Shown here: positions 28,229-37,067 of the stretch, piece after piece
How the letters are laid out: every line of letters begins with the position of its first letter
Position numbering within the stretch: position 1 is the stretch's first letter
Assembly: GCA_052148155.1 (NCBI GenBank)
Contig: JBKQIY010000188.1
Location: forward strand, 1-64,000
Source of the DNA: JBBQER01 sp052148155
GTDB lineage: Bacteria; Actinomycetota; Acidimicrobiia; IMCC26256; PALSA-610
Length of the DNA stretch: 64,000 nucleotides
Direction: 5' to 3'
Made by a program: the position numbers and the translations under genes
Notes under the pieces: model-generated
Databases searched by the model: none
The model's input: only the letters and a program-made list of their open reading frames with translations
What the model was told of the DNA's origin: nothing

Positions 28229-28531
28229 ATGTACGCAGTGATCCAAACCGGCGGCAAGCAATACAAGGTCGCCGAAGGCGACCGGCTCGACGTCGAGCTC
28301 CTCGACGGAGACGACGTCACGTTGCGCCCCGTCCTCGTCGTAGACGGTGAACAGGTGCTCTCGACTCCCGACGCACTTTCCGGCGTGTCAGTCACCGCGC
28401 GGATCGTCGGCCGCGCCAAAGGGCCGAAGATCCGCGGCTTCACCTACAAGAACAAGTCGAACCAGCGCCGCTCGTGGGGTCACCGCCAGCACTACTCGAC
28501 CATCGAGATCACCACGATCTCCAAGAGCTAG
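28229..28531 (+). CDS. rplU: 50S ribosomal protein L21
   Basis: A 100-residue protein with the L21 beginning MYAVIQTGGKQYKVAEGDRL and the C-terminal 23S-binding signature KNKSNQRRSWGHRQHYSTI. Two adjacent ATG codons exist (28226 and 28229). The second gives the family N-terminus and is 5 nt from GAGG. The 60-nt gap after the RNase gene may contain a promoter (TAACGT near 28174), but no L21-type leader structure could be confirmed. Confidence 0.95.
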   Translation: MYAVIQTGGKQYKVAEGDRLDVELLDGDDVTLRPVLVVDGEQVLSTPDALSGVSVTARIVGRAKGPKIRGFTYKNKSNQRRSWGHRQHYSTIEITTISKS

Positions 28532-28546
28532 GCGAGAGGGTCTGCC

Positions 28547-28801
28547 ATGTCGAAAAAGAAGGGTGCCGCCTCATCGCGTAACGGTCGCGACTCGAACGCG
28601 CAACGGTTGGGCGTCAAGCGCTTCAGCGGCGAGACGGTGACCGCGGGCACGATCATCGTGCGCCAGCGAGGAACCCAATGGCACCCGGGATTCAACGTCG
28701 GCCTCGGCGATGACGACACCTTGTTCGCCAAGTCGCACGGCGTCGTAAAATTTGGTTCGCGACGCGGACGCAAGCTCGTCGACATCGTCCCCGAAACCTG
28801 A
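28547..28801 (+). CDS. rpmA: 50S ribosomal protein L27
   Basis: An 84-residue L27. The N-terminus MSKKKGAASSRNGRDSNAQR reaches toward the peptidyl-transferase centre, and RLGVKRFSGETVTAGTIIVR and RQRGTQWHPGFNVG are the conserved body. There is no N-terminal prepeptide of the kind cleaved in Firmicutes. It starts 15 bp after rplU with GCGAGAGGG upstream. Confidence 0.96.
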   Translation: MSKKKGAASSRNGRDSNAQRLGVKRFSGETVTAGTIIVRQRGTQWHPGFNVGLGDDDTLFAKSHGVVKFGSRRGRKLVDIVPET

Positions 28802-28814
28802 GCTCGGCCGCACA

Positions 28815-31157
28815 TCACGCGCGAGGTGTGAGTCCTTCGGGCAACGGTTGCGCGTGCACTACCGCGAGGGTCTTCGTCGTGCGGGTAATCGTGACGTACA
28901 GCAGGCGTAGCCCGGCGCGATCCGCCCTCACCAGCTGCGCAGGTTCGACGACGACCACGTGATCGAACTCGAGGCCCTTGGCCTCGGCGGGCTCGAGTAC
29001 CGCGACTGGCGCATCCAGTGCCTCGCTCGCGTCACTCGACGCGCCGACATCAGCGAAGCGCGAGATGATCTGCGCGTGCAATGCCGCCGGCGCGATCACG
29101 GCCAGGGTCCCGGTGCGATCGAGGGCTGCCCGGGCCTGCGCGGCCGTTTCGTCGATCAAACGATCCGCGGTGGTCGGAACGAACCGGGGCTGTTCGCCAG
29201 TGCTGCGGACCGAACGGGACGGCTCGACCGTCGGTGCCGCGACCGCCAGCAGTCGCGCCGCGACGTCCATCACCTCGGCCGGGGTTCGGTAGTTGATCGT
29301 CAGGGTGACGAAACGGGCCGACGTGTGCTGCGGCAGGTGGGCGAGCACGTCAGACCACGAGGCGAGCGCGCCGGGCCGGCTGGCCTGACCGGGATCGCCG
29401 ACGAGGGTCATCGACCCTGACGGGCAGCGGCGAGTGAGCATCCGCCACTGCATCGAGGTGAGGTCCTGCGCCTCGTCCACGAGCACATGACCGAAGGTGC
29501 GGGGTTCGATCGACGGTTCCGCACCGTTGGAGGGCGGCGCCCCACTGTTGCGTCGCGCCAGGGTGGCCGCATCGGTGTAGCCGTGCAGCCCGAGCTCGTC
29601 GATCACCCGAGACGCCCGGTCGAGCTCTTCGTCGCCGCCCCGCGTTCGCCGAGATCTCGGCCGGGCGGCGTCGACGGGCCCGAGCCGTGCGTCGGCTTCG
29701 TCGATCAGGGCGACGTCGTCTTCGGTCCAGGCGACGGCGGTGACGTCACGTGCCCGTGGCCGATGCAGCGCGGCCTGCTCGACGTCGGTGAACAACCCTT
29801 GTGCGGCCGATCGGACAAGGGCCGCGAACCCCAGCAGGTCGTTGATCAGCTCGGCTCCGGACAGCACCGGCCACATACGTTCGAGGGCTTCTTTGACCTC
29901 GGGGCGACCCCGAAACCGTGCACGGAGCTCCTGCTCCCAGCCTTCGGGTAGCGCCTCGCCGCGCACGAGCGCACCCGCGACGCTCGCGTCGAGCGTGGTG
30001 TCGCGGTCGAACAGGCTCGTCACATTCGGCGCAGGAGCGTCTTCGGCTCGCCGCTGGTACGCGCGAATCGCCGCCGCCTTGTAGCGCGTCACGAGCAGGT
30101 CGACGAAGCGTTGCGCGAAGTGGGGACGCTGCTCGTTGTGCAATCCTCGACGGCGTTGCACCGTCTCCACGAGGCGAGCGGTCTCGCGTCGGCGTACCCG
30201 CAGCTGCAGGCCGTCAAGGAGGATCGAGAAGTCGTGAGGAAGAGAACGTTCTCGGTCACGGACCGCCCGCTCGACGACGCGTGCCATGCGCCCGTCTCCT
30301 TTGAGCGCCGCGGTCGTGTCGGGATCTGTGCCCTGCACGCGAATGCTCGGGCGGAGTCCGGCGATCGTCGAGAGCTGCACGTCTTGTTCGCCGAGCGAGG
30401 GCAACACGTGCTCGATGTAGCGCAGGAACACCGGGCTCGGACCGACCAGCAACACGCCCTGCGCGCCGAGCCGGCGACGGAACGTATACAGGAGGTACGC
30501 GGCGCGGTGCAGCGCCACCGCGGTCTTGCCTGTGCCGGGACCGCCGGCGACCACCAACGGCCCGGCGACCTCGGCGCGGATGGCTTCGTCCTGCTCGGCC
30601 TGGATCGTCGCGACGATGTCGCCCATCCGGCCCGTGCGATTCCGTTCAAGCGCCGCGAGGAGCGCGCCTTCGCCGGCGATCGGGAGCCCGGCCTCGTCGA
30701 TGGCCTGCTGGTCGAACACCTCGTCGTCCAGGCCGACCAGCTCACGACCCTTGCGGGAGATGAGGTGGCGGCGCCGCACCACCGCCATTGGTTCGACCGC
30801 CGTTGCCCGGTAGAACGGCTCCGACACCGGAGCCCGCCAGTCGACGACGAGCGGGGTGTGTTCCTCGTCTTCGACGGCGATTCGGCCGACGTACCACCGG
30901 GAACGATCCTCCATGTCGAGGCGGCCGAACATGAGTGGGGCGTCGCCGATGTCAAGGTCGGACAGCCGCCGCTGGGTGACGTTCCAGGCGATGTCACGCT
31001 CGAGCCGGGCCTGATGGGTACCGCCGGCCCGCACATCGGCGTAGGCGGCACGCACCCGCTCCGCTGCTGCTCTCATCGCCTCCAAGCGGGCATACGCGGC
31101 GTCGACATAGGCCTGCTCGGAATCGAGCTCAGGATCAGCGTGCGGTCCGTCAGTCAA
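28815..31157 (-). CDS. HelD-like UvrD/Rep superfamily helicase
   Basis: A 780-residue superfamily 1 protein. The N-terminal coiled coil (EQAYVDAAYARLEAMRAAAE) and the TPLVVDWRAPVSEPFYRA segment are typical of HelD-type RNA-polymerase-associated helicases. Walker A is GGPGTGKT (about 205-212) and Walker B is VLVDEAQDLTSMQW, with motif V/VI regions near GLEFDHVVVVEP and LLYVTITRT. HelD proteins remodel or release stalled RNA polymerase, in some actinobacteria with a link to rifampicin resistance. TTG 31157 is preferred: GAGGG lies 5 nt upstream, and a longer start at 31238 would collide with the divergent gene. Confidence 0.85.
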   Translation of the reverse strand: MTDGPHADPELDSEQAYVDAAYARLEAMRAAAERVRAAYADVRAGGTHQARLERDIAWNVTQRRLSDLDIGDAPLMFGRLDMEDRSRWYVGRIAVEDEEHTPLVVDWRAPVSEPFYRATAVEPMAVVRRRHLISRKGRELVGLDDEVFDQQAIDEAGLPIAGEGALLAALERNRTGRMGDIVATIQAEQDEAIRAEVAGPLVVAGGPGTGKTAVALHRAAYLLYTFRRRLGAQGVLLVGPSPVFLRYIEHVLPSLGEQDVQLSTIAGLRPSIRVQGTDPDTTAALKGDGRMARVVERAVRDRERSLPHDFSILLDGLQLRVRRRETARLVETVQRRRGLHNEQRPHFAQRFVDLLVTRYKAAAIRAYQRRAEDAPAPNVTSLFDRDTTLDASVAGALVRGEALPEGWEQELRARFRGRPEVKEALERMWPVLSGAELINDLLGFAALVRSAAQGLFTDVEQAALHRPRARDVTAVAWTEDDVALIDEADARLGPVDAARPRSRRTRGGDEELDRASRVIDELGLHGYTDAATLARRNSGAPPSNGAEPSIEPRTFGHVLVDEAQDLTSMQWRMLTRRCPSGSMTLVGDPGQASRPGALASWSDVLAHLPQHTSARFVTLTINYRTPAEVMDVAARLLAVAAPTVEPSRSVRSTGEQPRFVPTTADRLIDETAAQARAALDRTGTLAVIAPAALHAQIISRFADVGASSDASEALDAPVAVLEPAEAKGLEFDHVVVVEPAQLVRADRAGLRLLYVTITRTTKTLAVVHAQPLPEGLTPRA

Positions 31158-31236
31158 TCGGTCCCTCGGGAATCGGGGAGAGAGCAGTTTAGTCGCCGGA
31201 GCTTCGCGGCCCACGGGGCCGGTATCGTCGCGAAGC

Positions 31237-31866
31237 ATGTCCCGTCCGGCCGCACTGCACTTCACTGCGAATCCCGCCGCCAATCGGCTGCTCGCCGAGG
31301 AGCCGCTCGCGGTGCTGGTCGGGATGCTGCTCGACCAGCAGGTGACCATGGAATGGGCGTTCGGCGCGCCGCTGCTGTTGAAGCAGCGACTCGACGTCGA
31401 TCGGCTCGACGCCGCCGCGATCGCGGCGATGGATCCGGTCCGCCTCGAAGAAGTGTTCCGCGACAGACCCGCGTTGCATCGCTATCCGGCATCGATGGCG
31501 AAACGCACGTACGACCTTTGCCGCCACATCGTGGAGCACTACAACGGACGGCCCGAAGATCTGTGGACAGGCGCCACGACCGGCGAGGAGCTGCTCGCGC
31601 GGGTTGAGGCCCTACCCGGATTCGGCCACGACAAGTCGCGGATCTTTGTCGGCGTGCTCGGCAAGCGGCTCGGTGTGCGCCCTCCCGGGTGGGAGCAAGT
31701 CGCGGCCGACTGGCCTTCGATCGCCGACGTCGACACGTTCGAGCGGGTCGGAGAGATCCGCGACAAAAAGCGCGCCGCGAAGGCCGCGAAGAGGTCGGCC
31801 GCACCGAAGAAGCCGGCTGCAACGAAGAAGCCGGCTGGACCGAAGAAGCCGGCGTCGGCTCACTAG
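31237..31866 (+). CDS. HhH-GPD-type base-excision-repair family protein with basic tail
   Basis: A 209-residue member of the short HhH-GPD family seen in actinobacteria (TIGR03252-like). MLLDQQVTMEWAFGAPLLLKQR and VEALPGFGHDKSRIFVGVLGK are the recognisable core; the latter takes the place of the helix-hairpin-helix and GPD loop. The last ~28 residues are repeats of (K/P)KKPA (AAPKKPAATKKPAGPKKPAS), a histone H1-like basic tail that should bind DNA non-specifically. The expected function is DNA glycosylase-like repair, but activity is unproven. TATCGT 8 nt before ATG 31237 could be its -10. Confidence 0.82.
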   Translation: MSRPAALHFTANPAANRLLAEEPLAVLVGMLLDQQVTMEWAFGAPLLLKQRLDVDRLDAAAIAAMDPVRLEEVFRDRPALHRYPASMAKRTYDLCRHIVEHYNGRPEDLWTGATTGEELLARVEALPGFGHDKSRIFVGVLGKRLGVRPPGWEQVAADWPSIADVDTFERVGEIRDKKRAAKAAKRSAAPKKPAATKKPAGPKKPASAH

Positions 31867-32309
31867 CTCGCGTTTGACTCTCGTTCGGTGATCGTCAACG
31901 ACTTGGTGACGGTTTCGCCGTTCCGGCCGCGAGCAGTGATGACATACGTTTGCGGGTTGCCATCGCAGGCGAGCGGCACCAGCTCGTCGCGCGTACCGTT
32001 GGGGTACGACGCGAACACCGGCCCGCCGTTGATCTGCAAGGTCACCGACCTCGCCTGCCGAGTGGCCCAGCGCAGTTCGACCTGCGTCGGCGCGTTGCAT
32101 ACCAGCGGCTGACTCGGCCCGGCGAGTGAGACGATCCGCACGTTGGACGCAGCCGCGGTGGTCGTCGAAGCCGGAAGGCCGCTCGACGAAGGCAGCGCAG
32201 CCGACGTCGCCGTCGTCGTGGCCGGGCTCGCGGCGTGGTTGGCGGAACACGCGGTGAGCGCCACGATCGCGGCAGTCGCCGACCAAAAGGCAACCCGCGA
32301 CCGGCGCAT
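31863..32309 (-). CDS. Hypothetical lipoprotein
   Basis: A 148-residue protein with a short signal peptide ending in a lipobox (VALTAC, Cys about residue 21), so it should be lipidated and held on the outer face of the membrane. A Ser/Thr/Ala-rich linker (about 22-55) leads to a ~90-residue domain with two cysteines (LVCNAP, LACDGN) and beta-strand-like text (VELRWATRQARSVTLQING; TYVITARGRNGETVTKSLTI), suggesting a fibronectin/Ig-like beta sandwich. No specific family was recognised. The gene is convergent with the HhH gene and divergent from obg. Confidence 0.7.
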   Translation of the reverse strand: MRRSRVAFWSATAAIVALTACSANHAASPATTTATSAALPSSSGLPASTTTAAASNVRIVSLAGPSQPLVCNAPTQVELRWATRQARSVTLQINGGPVFASYPNGTRDELVPLACDGNPQTYVITARGRNGETVTKSLTITERESNAS

Positions 32310-32355
32310 CACCCGATCGTAGGGAGAACCGGCCAGGCCTCAGCGGCGCGGTCCG

Positions 32356-32361
32356 TATCCT
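32356..32361 (+). promoter_or_regulatory. Putative -10 box (TATCCT) for leaderless obg
   Basis: TATCCT ends 6 nt before GTG 32368, so the transcript should begin at or next to the start codon; no ribosome-binding site is present. Confidence 0.55.
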
Positions 32362-32367
32362 GTCCCA

Positions 32368-33600
32368 GTGTCCGGCTTCGTCGACGTCGCGCAGTGCAAC
32401 GTGCAGGGTGGCAACGGCGGCGCCGGCTGTGTCGCGTTTCGACGCGAAGCGCACGTGCCGCGTGGCGGTCCCGACGGCGGCGACGGCGGCCGCGGCGGCG
32501 ACGTCTGGCTGCGCGCCAGTCGGAACGTCGCGTCGTTGCTCGCATTCCGCGACCATCCGCACCGCAAGGCCGGATCCGGCACGCACGGTTCCGGCAAGAA
32601 GCAGCACGGCATGAGCGCCGCAGACCTCTTCGTTGACGTTCCCGAGGGAACCGTCGTGTACGGGCCTGACAACGAGGTACTCGCCGATCTCGTACGCCAC
32701 GGCGACCAGTGGATCGCGGCTCGTGGCGGTCAGGGCGGACGCGGCAACGCCCGTTTCTTGTCGAACGCGCGCCGCGCGCCGAGTTTCGCCGAGCAAGGCG
32801 AGTACGGCGAGGAGCGCTGGCTTCGACTCGAGCTGAAGCTGCTGGCCGACGCGGCACTGATCGGATTCCCCAACGCCGGCAAGTCAACACTGATCTCGGC
32901 TATAAGTGCGGCGAAACCGAAGATCGCCGCGTACCCGTTCACGACCCTCGAACCTCACCTCGGCGTCGTCCGTTGGCGCGACCGTGAGTTTGTGGTCGCC
33001 GACATGCCCGGCCTGATCGAGGGCGCGGCCGAAGGGCGCGGATTGGGTCACCAGTTCTTACGGCATATCGAACGGGCCCGTGTGCTGGTCGTGTTGTGTG
33101 ATCTGGCGCCCGTCGATGGCCGCACGCCCGACGAGCAACGACGCGTGTTACTCGACGAGCTGGGTCGCTACCGACCGGAACTCCTCGATCGGCCCCGGGT
33201 CGTCGTCGGCAGTAAAGCCGACGTCGCGACCGAGCCGTTCGATGGGCTGACGGTTTCGGCCGTGACCCGCGCCGGGCTGGACGACCTCGTCAGTCAGGTC
33301 GCAGTCCTCGTCGACGAGGCTCGGAGCGCCGAACGAGAGCCGGAACCGTTCGTCGTGCTCCGTCCGGCGGAGCAGGGCTTCTCTGTACTGCGCGAGGGTT
33401 CGCACGCGTGGCGAGTCAAAGGACGTCCGGCCGAGCGGGCGGTCGCGCTGGCCGACATCACGACCGCCGACGCGATCGCGTACATCCAGCAGCGGCTGCG
33501 CCGGATGGGTGTGGAGCGCGCACTCGCGCGCGCAGGAGCTCGAGACGGAGACGTTGTGCGAATCGGCACGGTCGAACTCACCTACGAGGAGGCCGTATGA
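32368..33600 (+). CDS. obg: GTPase Obg/CgtA
   Basis: A 410-residue Obg GTPase. The glycine-rich Obg fold (about 1-155; NGGAGCVAFRREAHVPRGGP) is followed by the G domain with GFPNAGKST (G1), TTLEPHLGVV (G2), DMPGL (G3) and SKAD (G4). A C-terminal OCT domain (VLRPAEQGFSVLREGSHAWR) completes the three-part form typical of Gram-positives. It acts in 50S subunit assembly and stress signalling. GTG 32368 is set by the leaderless promoter. The stop overlaps proB by 4 bp (ATGA). Confidence 0.95.
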   Translation: MSGFVDVAQCNVQGGNGGAGCVAFRREAHVPRGGPDGGDGGRGGDVWLRASRNVASLLAFRDHPHRKAGSGTHGSGKKQHGMSAADLFVDVPEGTVVYGPDNEVLADLVRHGDQWIAARGGQGGRGNARFLSNARRAPSFAEQGEYGEERWLRLELKLLADAALIGFPNAGKSTLISAISAAKPKIAAYPFTTLEPHLGVVRWRDREFVVADMPGLIEGAAEGRGLGHQFLRHIERARVLVVLCDLAPVDGRTPDEQRRVLLDELGRYRPELLDRPRVVVGSKADVATEPFDGLTVSAVTRAGLDDLVSQVAVLVDEARSAEREPEPFVVLRPAEQGFSVLREGSHAWRVKGRPAERAVALADITTADAIAYIQQRLRRMGVERALARAGARDGDVVRIGTVELTYEEAV

Positions 33601-34691
33601 GCTCCTCGCTGTCTGTGATCAAGATCGGCACATCGTCGATCACGCTTCCGTCCGGCGAACTCGACGAAACCGCGCTCGTGAAGTTGGCCGACGATCTTGC
33701 CGGCGCGCGCGCCGACGGCTGCCGGGTTGTACTGGTCATGTCCGGCGCGATCGCCGCGGGTATGCCCGCACTCGGCCTCACCACCCGGCCGACAGATATC
33801 GGGACGCTCCAGGCGATTGCAGCTGTCGGTCAACCTCGCTTGCTCGAACGCATGAGCGCGCTGCTCGGCAAGCATGACGTCGTGGCCGGGCAGGTGTTGC
33901 TCACGCCCTACGACTTCTTCCATCGGTCGCAATACCTTCACGCCCGCATGACCATGCAACATCTTCTCGACCTCGGCGTCCTTCCGATCGTCAACGAAAA
34001 CGACACCGTCGCCGACGACGAGATCCGTTACGGCGACAATGATCGCCTCGCGGCGCTCGTGTCGCACATGTTGGGCGCCGAAGTGTTGCTCATGCTGACC
34101 GATACGGCCGGAGTGTTCACCGCGGATCCGCGTCGCGACAACGAGGCTTCCCTGATCGAAGAGATCGTAGAGATCGACGCTGCACTCGAGGAAGCGGTGG
34201 GTGGCGCCGGCACCGATCGGGGCAGCGGGGGAATGGCAAGCAAGCTTGCGGCCGCCAAGATCGCCGCCTGGTCAGGCGTGCGTGCCGTGATCGCGTCGGC
34301 GGCCCTTCCTGGTGTTGTCGCAGACGCACTCGCGGGACGTTCGGTGGGTACGTCGTTCGCGCCTCGGGCGCACCGGCTGGCGAGCCGCAAGCTCTGGATC
34401 GCGTTCGCGCGTGCCTCCGAAGGCAGGATCGCCGTTGATGCCGGCGCACGGCGCGCGCTGGTGGACGGCGGCAAGTCGTTGCTGGCGGCCGGGGTCCGCG
34501 ACGTGGACGGCGACTTCGACGCGGATGCCACCGTTGAAATCGTCGACGATCTCGGCGCGGTCTTCGCGAAAGGCCTGTGCCGTTACACCTCGCGTCAGCT
34601 GGTGGAGTACCGGGGCCGCCGAACGGCCGACCTGCCCGAAGGATTCCCCCACGAGGTCGTCCACCGCGACGACTTGGTCGTCCTGGCATAA
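33597..34691 (+). CDS. proB: Glutamate 5-kinase
   Basis: A 364-residue enzyme with an amino-acid kinase domain (VIKIGTSSIT; SGAIAAGMPALGL; NENDTVADDEIRYGDND) and a C-terminal PUA domain (about 275 onward, EGRIAVDAGARRALVDGGKSL). It phosphorylates glutamate in the first step of proline synthesis. GAGGAGG precedes ATG 33597, which overlaps the obg stop. proA follows after a 194-bp gap with its own promoter-like site. Confidence 0.95.
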   Translation: MSSSLSVIKIGTSSITLPSGELDETALVKLADDLAGARADGCRVVLVMSGAIAAGMPALGLTTRPTDIGTLQAIAAVGQPRLLERMSALLGKHDVVAGQVLLTPYDFFHRSQYLHARMTMQHLLDLGVLPIVNENDTVADDEIRYGDNDRLAALVSHMLGAEVLLMLTDTAGVFTADPRRDNEASLIEEIVEIDAALEEAVGGAGTDRGSGGMASKLAAAKIAAWSGVRAVIASAALPGVVADALAGRSVGTSFAPRAHRLASRKLWIAFARASEGRIAVDAGARRALVDGGKSLLAAGVRDVDGDFDADATVEIVDDLGAVFAKGLCRYTSRQLVEYRGRRTADLPEGFPHEVVHRDDLVVLA

Positions 34692-34852
34692 ATGTTGGGC
34701 CCGTCCCTCGGACTCCAGCTCAGCAGTGCTGATCATGTCGTTCACCACGATCGTGGCGCGATCCGTGCGACCCGGTTGCGGGCATCGCATCCGCACCGGT
34801 CCGGACCTTTGTCGCCGACGTTCGCATACGCCAAAACGCGAAATCCCACTGA

Positions 34853-34870
34853 CTTGACCGACCGGTCAAG
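34853..34870. promoter_or_regulatory. Operator-like palindrome upstream of proA
   Basis: CTTGACC-GACC-GGTCAAG has perfect 7-bp arms around a 4-nt centre, a shape used by TetR-type repressors. It covers a possible -35 (TTGACC 34854-34859) and lies just upstream of TAGCCT (34874-34879), which ends 6 nt before proA ATG. The spacing between the two hexamers is 14 bp, shorter than usual, so the -35 reading is weak. The cognate regulator is unknown. Confidence 0.45.
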
Positions 34871-34873
34871 GGG

Positions 34874-34879
34874 TAGCCT
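34874..34879 (+). promoter_or_regulatory. Putative -10 box (TAGCCT) for leaderless proA
   Basis: TAGCCT ends 6 nt before ATG 34886. No ribosome-binding site fits in the remaining space. Confidence 0.5.
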
Positions 34880-34885
34880 GGAACT

Positions 34886-36133
34886 ATGACGAGCGTCGTG
34901 GAGCTGGGCGAACGGGCCAAGACCGCGAGCCGAGCGCTGGCCACGGCCTCAACGTCGGCAAAAAACTCTGCCCTGCTCACCGCGGCGGACCTGCTGGCCG
35001 AGCGGGCCGCCGAGATCCAAGCGGCCAATGACGCCGACCTCGACGCAGCCGACGCGGGGGGAATGGCCGCCGGACCGCTCGATCGTCTCCGGCTCACCGA
35101 CGCGCGCCTCGCCGGCATGGCCAACGGGTTGCGAACCGTCGCCGGGCTCGCCGACCCGGTCGGTGAGGTGCTCGACGGCTGGACACGCCCGAACGGACTG
35201 CAGATCACTCGGGTGCGGGTACCGCTCGGAGTGATCGCGATCATTTACGAGAACCGTCCGAACGTCACCAGCGATGCGGCCGGCTTGTGCATTAAGGCCG
35301 GCAACGCGTCGTTGCTGCGAGGAAGTTCGACCGCGCTACGTTCGAACCTCGCGGTCGCGTCGGTGCTGCGCGATGCCCTGTCGAAACATGGCCTCCCCGA
35401 GGACGCAGTGATCCTCGTTGAAGATACGGCGTACGAGACAGCGACCGCCGTGATGCAGCTCACCGACTACGTCGACTGTCTCATCCCCCGCGGCGGTCCG
35501 TCGCTGATCCGAAGCATTCGCGAGAACGCGACGGTTCCAGTGATCATCGACGGTGACGGCAACTGTCACGTGTACGTCGACGAATCGGCCGACCTCGACG
35601 AAGCGACGAAGATCGTCGTGAACGCCAAAACCCAGCGAACAAGCGTATGCAACACGGCCGAATCTCTCGTCGTGCACGCCGCGGTCGCGGACACGTTCGT
35701 CCCGCGCATTGCCCGCATTTTGCACGACCATGGCGTCGAACTGGTCGGCGACGACGAGAGTCGCAGGCGCTCATCGCATATCGAACCGGTCGCCGACGGA
35801 GACTTCGGCCGCGAGTTCCTCGACCTCAAGATGTCTGTCGCCGTGGTGACGGATCTCGACCGCGCCATCGCGCACGTGAACCGTTACGGTACCGGCCACA
35901 GTGAGGCGATCCTGACCCGCGATTTGGCATCGGCTCGGCGGTTCACCACCGAGGTCGACGCCGCAGCCGTGATCGTGAACGCGTCGACGCGGTTCACCGA
36001 TGGCGAGGAGTTCGGCTTCGGCGCTGAGATCGGCATCTCCACCCAAAAGTTGCACGCTCGGGGTCCGATGGGTCTGCGCGAGCTCACCACCTATAAGTAC
36101 GTCGTCTGGGGCGACGGTCAGATCCGCGGCTGA
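34886..36133 (+). CDS. proA: Gamma-glutamyl phosphate reductase
   Basis: A 415-residue aldehyde-dehydrogenase-fold enzyme. VPLGVIAIIYENRPNVTSDA is the ProA signature, the catalytic cysteine lies in TQRTSVCNTAESL, and FGFGAEIGISTQKLHARGPMG closes the active site. It reduces gamma-glutamyl phosphate made by ProB to glutamate semialdehyde with NADPH. It is separated from proB by 194 bp and probably has its own leaderless transcript. Confidence 0.96.
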   Translation: MTSVVELGERAKTASRALATASTSAKNSALLTAADLLAERAAEIQAANDADLDAADAGGMAAGPLDRLRLTDARLAGMANGLRTVAGLADPVGEVLDGWTRPNGLQITRVRVPLGVIAIIYENRPNVTSDAAGLCIKAGNASLLRGSSTALRSNLAVASVLRDALSKHGLPEDAVILVEDTAYETATAVMQLTDYVDCLIPRGGPSLIRSIRENATVPVIIDGDGNCHVYVDESADLDEATKIVVNAKTQRTSVCNTAESLVVHAAVADTFVPRIARILHDHGVELVGDDESRRRSSHIEPVADGDFGREFLDLKMSVAVVTDLDRAIAHVNRYGTGHSEAILTRDLASARRFTTEVDAAAVIVNASTRFTDGEEFGFGAEIGISTQKLHARGPMGLRELTTYKYVVWGDGQIRG

Positions 36134-36170
36134 GCCCGGCCCCCACCCGAATCAGGAGTTCGCACCCGTC

Positions 36171-37061
36171 ATGGCCGAGCGTTTCGCTTCCGTTCCCGAT
36201 GTCTTGCAGCGCCTACGCGACGTCGACTATCTCGCCGACACGAGCATCGCCGGCGTCGTATACCTCGCCGACCGGCTGGGCAAACCGGTACTTGTCGAAG
36301 GGCCCGCGGGCGTCGGGAAAACCGAACTTGCCAAAGCGGCCGCGGCGATCACCAACGCGCGGCTGATTCGATTGCAGTGCTACGAGGGCCTCGACGAGTC
36401 AAAGGCCATCTACGAGTGGAACTACAAAAAGCAGCTTCTGCGTATCCAGGCCGACCGGGAGCACGAACGCGACTGGGAGACCGTCGAGGCCGACATCTTC
36501 TCCGAACAGTTCCTGCTCACGCGGCCGCTCCTCGAAGCGATCCGGGCCGTTGACCCGGTGGTGTTGCTCATCGACGAGGTCGATCGGGTAGAAATCGAGA
36601 CCGAAGCGCTCCTGCTCGAGGTGTTGTCCGACTTCCAGGTTTCGATCCCTGAGCTGGGCACGATCGAGGGGGTACAGCGGCCCCTCGTCTTCCTCACGTC
36701 GAACAACACCCGCGAGCTCTCGGAGGCACTCAAACGGCGTTGCCTGTTCTTGCACATCGACTATCCCGACGTCGAGCGCGAAAAGGAGATCGTGCGGGTA
36801 CGGGTACCCGAGGTCGACGAAGCGCTCGCCGAACAGATCGCGAAGGTTGTCGGCTCGATCCGCAACATCGACCTGAAGAAGGCACCGTCGATTTCGGAAA
36901 CCATTGACTGGGCGCGCACACTGGTCTATCTCGGCCGAAGCGAGATCACGCCCGAAGTCATGGGTGAGACGCTGCACGTGCTGCTCAAGTACCAGACCGA
37001 CATCACCAAAGCGCGCAAGGAGCTCGGCGTCGACGCGCCAGCCACGCCGGGACGGCGCTGA
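36171..37061 (+). CDS. MoxR-family AAA+ ATPase (CoxD-like)
   Basis: A 296-residue AAA+ ATPase. Walker A is EGPAGVGKTELAKA (about 43-56), Walker B is VVLLIDEVDRVEIE, sensor 1 is FLTSNNTRELSEALKRRC, and the C-terminal lid is helical. MoxR ATPases act with VWA proteins as chaperones that insert cofactors or activate enzymes. The next gene, 6 bp downstream, encodes a CoxE-like VWA protein, so the two form a bona fide MoxR-VWA pair. ATG 36171 gives the family N-terminus (FASVPDVLQRLRDVDYLAD). An earlier in-frame start lies inside proA and was rejected. Confidence 0.88.
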   Translation: MAERFASVPDVLQRLRDVDYLADTSIAGVVYLADRLGKPVLVEGPAGVGKTELAKAAAAITNARLIRLQCYEGLDESKAIYEWNYKKQLLRIQADREHERDWETVEADIFSEQFLLTRPLLEAIRAVDPVVLLIDEVDRVEIETEALLLEVLSDFQVSIPELGTIEGVQRPLVFLTSNNTRELSEALKRRCLFLHIDYPDVEREKEIVRVRVPEVDEALAEQIAKVVGSIRNIDLKKAPSISETIDWARTLVYLGRSEITPEVMGETLHVLLKYQTDITKARKELGVDAPATPGRR

Positions 37062-37067
37062 AATTGG

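Larger units (their letters stand above)
34692..34885. other. proB-proA intergenic region
   Basis: No gene is seen. It contains a perfect 12-bp palindrome CCACGATCGTGG at 34745-34756, without a T-tract, and the proA promoter/operator-like site at its end. Confidence 0.4.

Noticed and set aside
30111..31607. Plus-strand frame of 498 codons across the HelD gene
   Set aside because: Antisense shadow of the helicase, also overlapping the HhH-GPD gene out of frame; no domain signal.
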